Positions 7,363-14,122 of a DNA stretch of 53,109 nucleotides are shown in pieces. The DNA lies in the IMG/VR virus record IMGVR_UViG_3300034190_001473, positions 1-53,109 of that record. One strand, written 5' to 3'. This stretch comes from a virus. The notes under the pieces were generated by a model. The model was not told where the DNA came from, ran no database searches, and saw only the letters and a list, made by a program, of their open reading frames with translations. Made by a program: the position numbers and the translations under genes. Within the stretch, counting starts at the first letter, position 1, and each line of letters starts with the position of its first letter.

Positions 7363-7422
7363 TCAGTATCCGATCTTCTTGCCGGGGCGGGGCTTGGGCT
7401 TGGGCTTGGGCTTTTTCTTCAC
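7363..7422 (-). CDS. Possible micro-protein with KP repeat, 19 aa
   Basis: GTG at 7422-7420 is preceded at good distance by GGAGAAC and opens a 19-codon frame, MKKKPKPKPKPRPGKKIGY, ending in TGA directly before the TTG start of the next gene. The Lys-Pro repeat would be a rigid, very basic tail. The ribosome binding site and exact packing between two genes support translation; size and simple composition are against. Confidence 0.35.
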   Translation of the reverse strand: MKKKPKPKPKPRPGKKIGY

Positions 7423-7432
7423 GTCGTTCTCC

Positions 7433-7639
7433 TTACGTTGGTGTGTCGTCTCTCGTGCAACGATGCCTGATTTGCACAGGCATCCCTGTTGTTTGCCAAA
7501 GTTCTATCTGTAAACTTTCTGCCTTTTCTTGCGCGACTAGGTAGCACGACGACTTGGTTGTGAAGCGGTCATTATTTTCCATGATTGCTTGTTGCCCGTT
7601 GGCAAAGACTATCCAGAAATATAAGACCCAGACTTCCAT
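7433..7639 (-). CDS. Small hypothetical protein, hydrophobic N-terminus, 68 aa
   Basis: Unrecognised. The N-terminus VWVLYFWIVFANG is strongly hydrophobic but lacks a basic start, so it is either a buried strand pair or a short membrane anchor rather than a classical signal peptide. Two cysteines (about 32 and 59) may pair. The start ATG has GGTGAT upstream and lies directly after the stop of the previous gene. It is probably an early accessory protein. Confidence 0.55.
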   Translation of the reverse strand: MEVWVLYFWIVFANGQQAIMENNDRFTTKSSCYLVAQEKAESLQIELWQTTGMPVQIRHRCTRDDTPT

Positions 7640-7640
7640 A

Positions 7641-7895
7641 TCACCAAGCCTTGCATGACCAATAGCGTGCGCTAGTCTTGGGTCCGGGGTTGTCGCAGTT
7701 GTGGCGAGCGCGGAAAGACTTGCGACGAGCTGGTATGTTTTTCTTAATGGTCATGCTCTGATCCCCAAAGCGTACAACCTTAGTCGAGTTACCATCCTTC
7801 ACGCAGACGGCAGACTTCTTTGAGGCGCTTGGAGTTTTCCAAGGCTTGTTAATTTTCTTTCCTTTGCAAGCGCCAGAAATTCTACCCTTTGTCAT
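7641..7895 (-). CDS. Small basic conserved phage protein, 84 aa
   Basis: Very basic protein. The segment VVRFGDQSMTIKK, followed by RRKSFRARHNC and the C-terminus ARYWSCKAW, matches from memory a family of small basic phage proteins of unknown function (annotated DUF6321). Four cysteines, at about 10, 31, 67 and 81, could bind metal. The start overlaps the nuclease gene by 14 bases. Nucleic-acid binding is a guess from charge. Confidence 0.6.
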   Translation of the reverse strand: MTKGRISGACKGKKINKPWKTPSASKKSAVCVKDGNSTKVVRFGDQSMTIKKNIPARRKSFRARHNCDNPGPKTSARYWSCKAW

Positions 7896-8364
7896 CCTCG
7901 TCTCCGCTCATTACAGTAAAGAGTTTAACGATGTTGTCGGGCGTGTCGTCCTCACTCGCCTCTTTTTCCAGATACTCTGCGTCCATGCAGGGCCAGCCGT
8001 ATTGCATGAGATAGCCCTCGTAGATAAAGGCGAAGTCGTTAAGGCGCATCACGACTAAGCTGTCTTGAGTTTTCATATTGTTGCGACGCTGCATCACGAC
8101 GGGCATTTCGGGAGTGTCAGATTTATGTATGCCTGTCTCGGCTTGCTGCATTGCTGCGTAGGGCTGGAACTTTTCTGTGCGTTTTGCCTCGACCCACAAG
8201 TCTGGCGTTCCGATTAGGTCTGCGCGACCACCGCCAGTTATGTATGACCCACCACCAGATAGGGGTGCGCGTGTGACTTTGCCTTCGCCGCCGAACAATC
8301 GTCGGTCTAACCACTTGGCAAGCTCTCGCTCGTAGCCGTCGCCTTTTCTTTTTTGTTTACTCAC
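7882..8364 (-). CDS. PD-(D/E)XK nuclease, Holliday-junction resolvase-like
   Basis: 160 aa. The N-terminal half has the order of an Hjc-type nuclease: a basic start, E12 in GYERELAKWLD, D49 in RADLIGTPD and E59-x-K61 in VEAKRTEKF, i.e. the E...D...ExK metal site. The length is close to archaeal Hjc and phage resolvases. It would cut branched DNA made during replication and recombination before packaging. It lies two genes downstream of the primase-helicase on the same strand. A general endonuclease role is the alternative. Confidence 0.75.
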   Translation of the reverse strand: MSKQKRKGDGYERELAKWLDRRLFGGEGKVTRAPLSGGGSYITGGGRADLIGTPDLWVEAKRTEKFQPYAAMQQAETGIHKSDTPEMPVVMQRRNNMKTQDSLVVMRLNDFAFIYEGYLMQYGWPCMDAEYLEKEASEDDTPDNIVKLFTVMSGDEDDKG

Positions 8365-8378
8365 GTCGGCTCTCCTGT

Positions 8379-8702
8379 TTATTTAAACTGCCAGTCGTCG
8401 GGGATGCCCATTAGGTCTGGGCTTTTGCATTTGTTGCAGACGTATTGCCAACGTTGTCGAGAGGCCGTCGACTTGCACTTGATGCAAGGGCGCTCCCAAT
8501 TATCTACTTCGGATTTATTAGCGGTGATCGCGTACTTCGCGCCGTTAAATTCAGCGAGGCCTTCTCGGATCAAAATGCGCTTAATGGTATCAGAGCAGCA
8601 GCCAAATCGACGAGCCATTGCGCGGTAGGTGTAGTCGTGGTCTAGCATATATTCCAATAAGTCCCGCTCGCCTTCGGAGAGGCCAGCTCGGACAGATCGC
8701 AT
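8379..8702 (-). CDS. HTH plus zinc-ribbon DNA-binding protein, 107 aa
   Basis: Residues about 20-50 form an HTH (YTYRAMARRFGCCSDTIKRI) and the C-terminal part has two Cys pairs, CIKC and CNKC, about 16 residues apart, a rubredoxin/zinc-ribbon spacing. Start at 8702 chosen because a strong GGAGGTGA lies 6-13 bases before it; the frame stays open upstream for 75 codons, but that part is Ser-rich and covers tandem repeats, so it is probably not translated. Likely a small regulator or replication accessory factor. It is directly followed by the nuclease gene. Confidence 0.7.
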   Translation of the reverse strand: MRSVRAGLSEGERDLLEYMLDHDYTYRAMARRFGCCSDTIKRILIREGLAEFNGAKYAITANKSEVDNWERPCIKCKSTASRQRWQYVCNKCKSPDLMGIPDDWQFK

Positions 8703-8854
8703 GGTTTTTTCACCTCCAATGCGGGAGACGCCCCCGCCAAAGGGGGGGTCTGGTATGGGGTTTGTGACATGAAATGGGATTGACGAATGGACGTCGTTAC
8801 TATTTATAATCGCGTGAGCGTCGCAAGGTACTAATAGTTCTAACCGTTCAAACA

Positions 8855-8878
8855 AGGACAGTTGCTTCGCACTGTCCT
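8855..8878 (-). terminator. Hairpin after primase gene, weak terminator
   Basis: Perfect 8-bp inverted repeat AGGACAGT (8855-8862) and ACTGTCCT (8871-8878) with an 8-base loop. On the minus strand it is followed by TTGTTTG, so it could reduce read-through from the primase gene into the HTH/zinc-ribbon gene. Confidence 0.45.
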
Positions 8879-8887
8879 CCCGCACAA

Positions 8888-8914
8888 GACTACTAGAACT
8901 AATAGAACTAATAG
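8888..8914. repeat. Three tandem 9-bp repeats beside primase gene
   Basis: GACTACTAG (8888-8896), AACTAATAG (8897-8905) and AACTAATAG (8906-8914) follow each other without a gap just past the primase stop codon; a near copy TACTAATAG lies at 8829-8837. Short direct repeats next to a replication gene recall iterons, but nothing else proves an origin. Confidence 0.6.
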
Positions 8915-8917
8915 CGT

Positions 8918-10906
8918 TCACACCCACCTCCCAACTTCGTAGACGGGCAGACTTAGCTTGCGGCTGATGTCCTCTGTCGACATGCCTTGACCCGCATAGT
9001 ACGCAGCTTTTTGTTTCATGGATGCGGTGGACACGACGTACTGTGAGCCGTCGATTAAACTCTCAGCCCATCCAATAAAATGTGTCTCGTGTAGCTCTGT
9101 CGTCTGCCGCACCTTGCCGAAACTTATTTGACTGACCATGCGCAGACGGCTGTCAGGTCGTAGCCTTTGCTCAAGAAACCCAAACGGCGTCCACATTTTC
9201 CCATTGCCGTCGTACATTTCCAGATCGCCGTCCCACAAACCAGCCTTCGCCTTTGCGTCAGCCTTGCGCTGGAACACCTGTGTCACCATGACCTGTGTGT
9301 CGATGTCTGTGAGCTGCGCCGTGCTGCCAGCCTCACGACCAAGGCCATTCTCTCCCGGCTTATTGCGGTGGTGAACCATCACGACAGATGCGCCGAACTT
9401 ATTGCGTATGCTCTTTGCAACGTGATTAACTTTGAACCACTCGCTCGCGCTCGCTTCCTCAAGGCCACCGAAAGCATTTCTCACCGTGTCGATGACCACG
9501 ATGTCTGGCTTCACCGCTTCAAGCCATTCACCCAGTAGACGAAAGCCTTCCTCAGTAGACAGCACCATTTCGCCACCGTCTTCTGCGTTGATGAGTGACG
9601 GCGACCACATGTTAAATTTGTCCGACGTCTCGCCAAACATTTTCACAAAATTCTTAAACCGATACAGTATGGTGCGGCTTGGATTGTCGTAGTCGAGATA
9701 TAAAATCTTGGCTGGCTTCGTTTCGTAAGGTCCAAACTGTTCTTTGCCAGCAGCCATTGAGGTAAGTAAGGCTTGCAAAAAGAAAGACTTGCCGTGGCCG
9801 TTATACCCCACGACCTGAGTAATCGTGGCGGCTGGAATGAGCGGGTCGCACCAGTATTCTGTATCGCCTATGCTGTCGATCAGTCGATCAATGTCCGACC
9901 CCAGTATGGGCTTGAGCCTACCAAGTCGCACAGGTTTTTTTTCTTCGATTATCCGGTGGCCATCGCTGTCGTAATCAGACGGATAGTTGCGACGGTCCAT
10001 GTCTATTGCGCTGCGCACTTTAGTTTCTAGCCAACGCTTCGTCTGGTCGGGGTCGTAGCCAGCCGAGTTAAGGAACTCGTCGTTAAAATCGAGTGCAGCT
10101 TTGAGGCAATCATCACCAATGATGCCCTGCCTCACCTTCTGCCCGACGTACCTAACCATCAAGGCGTCGGTCCCGTCACCGTCTTGGAGCTTGCGCCCAA
10201 GGTGCGCGACACGCACCTTCGTCTGATCCCATATGCTTATAAACTCTTCGGGGTTGTGTAAGCCTACACCTGACAAGTCGAGTGACCCGAAAGAAAATTC
10301 ATCGCCAGCTTCAGACGCAACGCCTTTCCAAGGGTGGAGGTCTAGGTCGTCCCAGTCAGCGGTTGTTTCAAAGCGGTACTCGTGTTCAACGATTTCATCT
10401 TTTACTTTGATCGACGGGGGCATGACGACAAACCCGCCATCGCCACGAAAGTCTAGGCCTTCGACTTGTGGCCAGTCACGGCCAACGCCGCCGACCTTAT
10501 TGGCAAACCTCGTGCCTTGCCGTGGGTGCTTGAAGTAAAAGTGAGCGCCCTTCTTTGTGACGACTTTGTAGGGAGACGTCATCGCGTTCTTCTCTGCAAA
10601 CTTAATGGCGTCTTCGTTGTCGCAATCAACAGCAACGACACCACTCAGCTCACCAGTAATTAAACCGATGTTAAAATATTTTACAACGTTCCCCGACTTG
10701 GTACGGACACCTTCGGTAAACCAATCGTCTATCATGTCTTCGGTCACGGCGTTCGTCTGCCAGTCGATCCAGCCCAGCAGTGGGGTCTTGGACGACAGCG
10801 ATAGCGGCATGATGTTCCAGCCACGATCAATCGCTTCAAGTGCAGCCGTGTACGTGCGGCTCTTGTGCCTCTCTAAGTCATGTTCAGTCAGCGTCTTGCC
10901 TGTCAT
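8918..10906 (-). CDS. Primase-helicase (Prim-Pol plus RecA-like ATPase), 662 aa
   Basis: Central replication protein. The N-terminal domain (about 20-185) is a Prim-Pol/AEP-type primase with VDCD (D94, D96), H122 in KGAHFYF and D152 in LDFRGDGG. A RecA/DnaB-like ATPase follows, with Walker A GYNGHGKS at 367-374, Walker B ILYLDYDN at about 401-408, VVIDTVRNAFGG, and MVHHRNKPGENG near the sensor position. The C-terminus ends in a short HTH (STEDISRKLSLPVYEVG). It would prime and unwind phage DNA; no phage DNA polymerase is visible, so the host polymerase is presumably recruited. Start at ATG 10906 has GAGGA upstream and overlaps the Cro-like gene by 23 bases; an ATG at 10957 is in frame but deep in that gene. 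Confidence 0.9.
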   Translation of the reverse strand: MTGKTLTEHDLERHKSRTYTAALEAIDRGWNIMPLSLSSKTPLLGWIDWQTNAVTEDMIDDWFTEGVRTKSGNVVKYFNIGLITGELSGVVAVDCDNEDAIKFAEKNAMTSPYKVVTKKGAHFYFKHPRQGTRFANKVGGVGRDWPQVEGLDFRGDGGFVVMPPSIKVKDEIVEHEYRFETTADWDDLDLHPWKGVASEAGDEFSFGSLDLSGVGLHNPEEFISIWDQTKVRVAHLGRKLQDGDGTDALMVRYVGQKVRQGIIGDDCLKAALDFNDEFLNSAGYDPDQTKRWLETKVRSAIDMDRRNYPSDYDSDGHRIIEEKKPVRLGRLKPILGSDIDRLIDSIGDTEYWCDPLIPAATITQVVGYNGHGKSFFLQALLTSMAAGKEQFGPYETKPAKILYLDYDNPSRTILYRFKNFVKMFGETSDKFNMWSPSLINAEDGGEMVLSTEEGFRLLGEWLEAVKPDIVVIDTVRNAFGGLEEASASEWFKVNHVAKSIRNKFGASVVMVHHRNKPGENGLGREAGSTAQLTDIDTQVMVTQVFQRKADAKAKAGLWDGDLEMYDGNGKMWTPFGFLEQRLRPDSRLRMVSQISFGKVRQTTELHETHFIGWAESLIDGSQYVVSTASMKQKAAYYAGQGMSTEDISRKLSLPVYEVGRWV

Positions 10907-11102
10907 TGATTGCGTCCTCGAAATATTCGTTGATGTTGAGATTGGGGTAGTGTTCAAGAAGTCGTGCGATTGTGGGCGTGCCGAAATAGCCCGTGCGGAT
11001 CGCGCGATATGGTGCGGTCCTCGTGTTGCCGAGCAAATTCGCCACGTTGCTTACGCCGCCACAATCTTGAACCAATCGGGCAGCGTTGAATTTTATTGCC
11101 AT
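10884..11102 (-). CDS. Cro/YdaS-like small DNA-binding protein, 72 aa
   Basis: A small one-domain protein with an HTH-like core: RLVQDCGGVSNVANLLGNTR resembles helices 2-3 of Cro/CI or YdaS-type proteins, followed by a basic segment (APYRAIRTGYF). It is the first gene of the minus-strand replication operon and lies right at the divergent control region, the classical place for an autoregulated Cro. It overlaps the primase start. A role as replication regulator is inference. Confidence 0.65.
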   Translation of the reverse strand: MAIKFNAARLVQDCGGVSNVANLLGNTRTAPYRAIRTGYFGTPTIARLLEHYPNLNINEYFEDAINDRQDAD

Positions 11103-11258
11103 GTGTTTTCTCCTTCTCCCCTGTCACTAATGCCCATTATACATATCGTCTACATATCTTGTGACGTTTGTGACACAGAATACGACACCTCTTTATTGTG
11201 TCTCGATATGTGTTGGAGTAGAAAGGAAAAGTTACTTCAACTTCTACAGGAGACTTCA
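11103..11258. promoter_or_regulatory. Divergent control region between replication operons
   Basis: On the minus strand a perfect -10 box TATAAT lies at 11141-11136, about 35 bases before the Cro-like ATG; a good -35 was not found. Operator-like sequences overlap it: ACATATC twice (about 11141-11158), TTGTGAC (11159-11165) and TTTGTGACACA (11167-11177), with CGATATGTG further right. The same TTGTGACA and TGTCACA half-sites occur upstream of the regulator gene at 6096. The plus-strand gene at 11259 has CAGGAG at 11247-11252; its promoter is not clear. Binding by one of the phage regulators is inferred from the shared half-sites. Confidence 0.6.
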
Positions 11259-11678
11259 ATGTCCGATTGGGATACAGAACCCGCCAAAGAAATTAACAAC
11301 GCCAGCCCTGCGCTGGTCGCCGCCGTCGCAGAGTACAAGCGCGTCGCGTCTACCTTAGAAAAATTGCAAGAGCAGCACGCTAGTCTGATTGAGACAATAG
11401 CTGCCGAGTTCCCGATGATGTCAGGTGAACAGGCGATTGATGTCGGGGGTATGACCGTCACATGTAATCGCACCGAGCGGTGGACGTGGGACGCCGAGTA
11501 CCTTGAGGACTTGTTTATGACGTCCGACACGCTGCCAGACCACGTCAAAAAGAAACTTACTGTGAACAAGCGGTTGTTTCAGAACCTCGACGACGCCGAC
11601 AAAGCTCAGCTAATCCCTGCGCTTACCAGAACCCCCGGCCCCGCAAAAATTAAAGTTATAGAGGTGGATAATGTTTAG
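11259..11678 (+). CDS. Hypothetical recombination-operon protein, 139 aa
   Basis: Start at 11259 is set by CAGGAG seven bases upstream; the frame stays open far upstream but that part lies across the control region and the opposite primase gene. Residues about 15-60 are a coiled-coil-like helix (VAAVAEYKRVASTLEKLQEQ), the rest is mixed. It overlaps the ATPase gene by 8 bases. Small proteins with a helical N-terminus often precede Sak4-type ATPase genes in phages, so it may be an accessory of the recombination system; no catalytic motif is visible. Confidence 0.65.
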   Translation: MSDWDTEPAKEINNASPALVAAVAEYKRVASTLEKLQEQHASLIETIAAEFPMMSGEQAIDVGGMTVTCNRTERWTWDAEYLEDLFMTSDTLPDHVKKKLTVNKRLFQNLDDADKAQLIPALTRTPGPAKIKVIEVDNV

Positions 11679-12474
11679 CCCACAGAACACAAAAGACGAG
11701 ACGACTAGCTTTCAGAAGTCGTTGTTCTTCGCGCCTCATGGCTATGGAAAAACTACGCAGTTTAAATACTTGCAGGATTATTACGGCAAGGGTTTCATCA
11801 TATCTGGTGAGAGCGGCCTGTCATCTATCCGCTCTGCGAACATAGACTTCTTACCCTTTAATTCGTGGAAGGGTAAGTCGGACCCGACGTCTGGTGACTA
11901 CTCATTTGTAGACATATTCCGCTGGATGAAAACGCCAGAGTTTAAGGCGAAGGATTATAAGTGGGTGGGAATAGACAGCCTTACGGAACTGTCCTCTCAC
12001 TCACTGAAATCTGCACAGCAAGACAGCGACGAAGAGGCTCAACGCCAAGGCAAGAAAAACGCCAACGGCTTTGAGGCGTGGGCCAAGCACAGCGCCAATT
12101 TAATCGGTGCGTGCAAGGCCATCAGAGATATGCCTATGCACTTTCTTGTCACGGCACTTGCAAAAGAAAGCCAAGACGAGAACGGCAACACAGAACACTG
12201 GCCCTTCCTCGACGGTAAGGCGGTGCAGCAAGCACTGCCGGGGATTTTTGACAACGTCTTTGCTGGCGTGCGTGCCACGGCTGGCGACCAAGGCAACCAG
12301 CAAGTCATCCGCTACATAATTACGGACGACGTGAAGGGATGGAAGGGCAAGGTTCGTGATGAGAAGCGGCGTCTTGCTCCCGTTGAGACGACAGGAAACG
12401 TAGTCGACTTGTTTAAGAAGATGGCAATGTCCGACGCAGATTTTAAGAAACTTTCAACCAAGGAAACAGCATGA
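11671..12474 (+). CDS. Sak4/AAA_24-like RecA-fold ATPase, 267 aa
   Basis: Phage recombinase-type ATPase. Walker A is APHGYGKT at 21-28, followed by a strand with ISGESGL and a Walker B-like KWVGIDSLTEL at about 95-106. The size and the pairing with a downstream single-strand DNA-binding protein match Sak4-type annealing ATPases (RecA core without the extra domains). It would load onto SSB-coated DNA and promote annealing. ATG 11671 overlaps the previous gene; its stop overlaps the SSB start (ATGA). The gene looks intact. Confidence 0.8.
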   Translation: MFSPQNTKDETTSFQKSLFFAPHGYGKTTQFKYLQDYYGKGFIISGESGLSSIRSANIDFLPFNSWKGKSDPTSGDYSFVDIFRWMKTPEFKAKDYKWVGIDSLTELSSHSLKSAQQDSDEEAQRQGKKNANGFEAWAKHSANLIGACKAIRDMPMHFLVTALAKESQDENGNTEHWPFLDGKAVQQALPGIFDNVFAGVRATAGDQGNQQVIRYIITDDVKGWKGKVRDEKRRLAPVETTGNVVDLFKKMAMSDADFKKLSTKETA

Positions 12475-12968
12475 GCTTTTCATTCGACAAACTAAATCTA
12501 GGCGGCGTCCAAGCGTCAGGCGCTTCGACTATGCTACGAGCGGGACGATACGTCTGCACGGCAAGAAATGCTGCGCTGAGCGACACTAAGTCTGGCGGCA
12601 AATACATTGAGGTCGAGCTAAACGACAACAATGACATGGGCAGCATCAGGGCCTATCTTAATATACATATCCCTGCTTCTGAAACTGCCACACGCATTGG
12701 ACGTGAGCAGCTCAAAGCTCTACTAACATTCGGCGGTCATAAAGACCCAGACAATATCGGAAAGCATGGCATCGCCAGCATCAACGGCTTGAAGACAGGC
12801 GTGCTAGTCGTGTCGGAGAGCTACATCAAAGACGGCGAGACGCGAACTGGCTCAAAGGTCAAAGGCTTCTTTGATCCAAAGGGCTTCGTCCCCACAGTAT
12901 CACCATCGCCACAAAGCGCCCAAGCACCTTCTGTGGCCCCGCCGTTGGATGACGACATTCCATTTTAA
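12471..12968 (+). CDS. Single-strand DNA-binding protein (DUF669-like), 165 aa
   Basis: The body (about 20-130) has the strand-rich pattern of DUF669/OB-fold phage SSBs, including RAGRYVCTARNAALSDTKSG and KYIEVELND. The C-terminal 30 residues are a Pro/Ser/Ala linker ending in the acidic tip DDDIPF, the same tail type that bacterial SSB uses to recruit partners. This supports a role in protecting ssDNA and recruiting the ATPase and nuclease encoded beside it. It starts on the stop of the Sak4-like gene. Confidence 0.8.
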   Translation: MSFSFDKLNLGGVQASGASTMLRAGRYVCTARNAALSDTKSGGKYIEVELNDNNDMGSIRAYLNIHIPASETATRIGREQLKALLTFGGHKDPDNIGKHGIASINGLKTGVLVVSESYIKDGETRTGSKVKGFFDPKGFVPTVSPSPQSAQAPSVAPPLDDDIPF

Positions 12969-12982
12969 CCTCCCAGAATGGG

Positions 12983-13068
12983 ATGTCGAACTGGGGCCGA
13001 GACACTGTGAGTATGCCCGACGTATATCGTCGCCGCGCTCGGACTTTGTGAAACTCGGCCCCTTTTTT
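12983..13068 (+). promoter_or_regulatory. Candidate attenuator with leader frame, before Cas4-like gene
   Basis: GGGGCCGAG (12993-13001) pairs perfectly with CTCGGCCCC (13054-13062), directly followed by six T, an intrinsic terminator with a 52-base loop. The loop holds a hairpin CGACG/CGTCG (13018-13032) and a second CTCGG (13038-13042) that can compete for the CCGAG part of the 5' arm. A 22-codon frame from ATG 12983 to TGA 13049-13051 covers the 5' arm and stops two bases before the 3' arm. The layout fits an attenuator that a translating ribosome could open. There is no convincing ribosome binding site for the small frame. Confidence 0.5.
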
Positions 13069-13091
13069 AAACGAGCAAATGGACAGGGCAA

Positions 13092-13898
13092 ATGGACAAA
13101 TGGACAGCGTGTCCAGACATTACAAGTCTGATAACTGAGGCGTACCGAGAGGAACGACGTGGCACGCCGAGACAATACATCGGTGCGTCGGGCATTGGCC
13201 AGCAATGCCTTGCCAGCATAGCCTTTTCTTATAGAGGCTACCCCGACACGGCCCCCGAACCACAGCTCAAAAGAATTTTTCGTGACGGACACAAAATAGA
13301 ATACGACGTTGTGAAAGACATGAGAAAAGCTGGCGTTCACGTTATGGAGAATGACCCGCTCACAGGTAAGCAGTGGCGGTGGACAGGATACGGCGGCTTA
13401 GTTATGGGCAACGCTGATGGGCTGATGGAAGTCGATGGCGTTCTGGTTGGCGTCGAGATCAAGTCGATGAATATGGCCAAGCACGCCGAGTTTATTAAGA
13501 AGGGCGTGAAGGGATCGCACCCAAGCTACTACGACCAGATGCAATGTATGATGGGGCTGTCGAATATCCAGCGGTTTGTGATCGTCGCGTACAACAAAAA
13601 CAATTCCGCGTATCACCATGAGTATGTAGACTTCGACGACTTTCGGTGGGCGTTCCTCACGACCAAGATCGAAGACGTGCTGAACAACCGAGTGCGGCGT
13701 GTGGCGACAGACGAGAGCGACTGGCGTTGCAAAGGTTGCTTCAAGCGTGATGCTTGCTGGAAAGGTGACGAGCCAGAAGAAAAATCAGTAAGGACGTGCG
13801 GTAACAGCTACGCAGATAACGATGGCGTACTGCACTGCAACAAGTGCGACGCTCTGATGTGTACTGATTGGAAGAAATTTGAGCCGAGGCCGACATGA
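13092..13898 (+). CDS. Cas4/RecB-like PD-(D/E)XK nuclease with Cys cluster
   Basis: 268 aa. Nuclease motifs in order: H67xxE70 in DGHKIEYD, D109 in GNADGLMEV, E122-x-K124 in VGVEIKSMN and Q149-x-Q151 in DQMQCMM. C39 in GIGQQCLAS plus C213, C216 and C222 in WRCKGCFKRDAC give the 1+3 cysteine pattern of Cas4/AddB iron-sulfur nucleases. A further set, C236, C249, C252 and C257, looks like an added zinc ribbon. Likely the 5'-3' exonuclease partner of the Sak4-like ATPase and SSB. ATG 13092 chosen among several nearby ATGs as the one in frame. It overlaps the next gene by 4 bases. Confidence 0.8.
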   Translation: MDKWTACPDITSLITEAYREERRGTPRQYIGASGIGQQCLASIAFSYRGYPDTAPEPQLKRIFRDGHKIEYDVVKDMRKAGVHVMENDPLTGKQWRWTGYGGLVMGNADGLMEVDGVLVGVEIKSMNMAKHAEFIKKGVKGSHPSYYDQMQCMMGLSNIQRFVIVAYNKNNSAYHHEYVDFDDFRWAFLTTKIEDVLNNRVRRVATDESDWRCKGCFKRDACWKGDEPEEKSVRTCGNSYADNDGVLHCNKCDALMCTDWKKFEPRPT

Positions 13899-14122
13899 AA
13901 ATTAAAAACAAAAAGAAAATGATTGTTGATCTTGAGTTGCTGGAACAGAGCGTGGTCACACGCATTGCAGACTTAGAATGGATGATTGAATGGGGTGACG
14001 ATAGACCTGACCAGACTGACGTCGAGGCCAGCCTGTCTGACAGACGTAAGGCATACGACAAACTCAAGTACATTCGCAAAGACATAGCCATCCTGAGAAA
14101 AGAGGTGATTGATTGTGAATAG
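13895..14122 (+). CDS. Helical hypothetical protein, 75 aa
   Basis: Unrecognised small charged protein, mostly helical: a basic start (MKIKNKKKMIVDLELLEQ) then acidic and basic heptad-like helices. It starts on the stop of the nuclease gene (ATGA) and overlaps the dNMP kinase start, so it belongs to the same operon. Perhaps a small partner of one of its neighbours; no motif supports more. Confidence 0.6.
   Translation: MKIKNKKKMIVDLELLEQSVVTRIADLEWMIEWGDDRPDQTDVEASLSDRRKAYDKLKYIRKDIAILRKEVIDCE

Noticed and set aside
8703-8927. N-terminal extension of the HTH/zinc-ribbon gene
   Set aside because: It is Ser-rich, covers tandem repeats and a hairpin, and overlaps the primase stop; a much better ribosome binding site precedes the ATG at 8702.
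10605-11258. Long upstream extension of the plus-strand gene at 11259
   Set aside because: It runs opposite to the primase and Cro-like genes and through the control region; the ATG at 11259 has a good ribosome binding site, so the extension is an open frame by chance.
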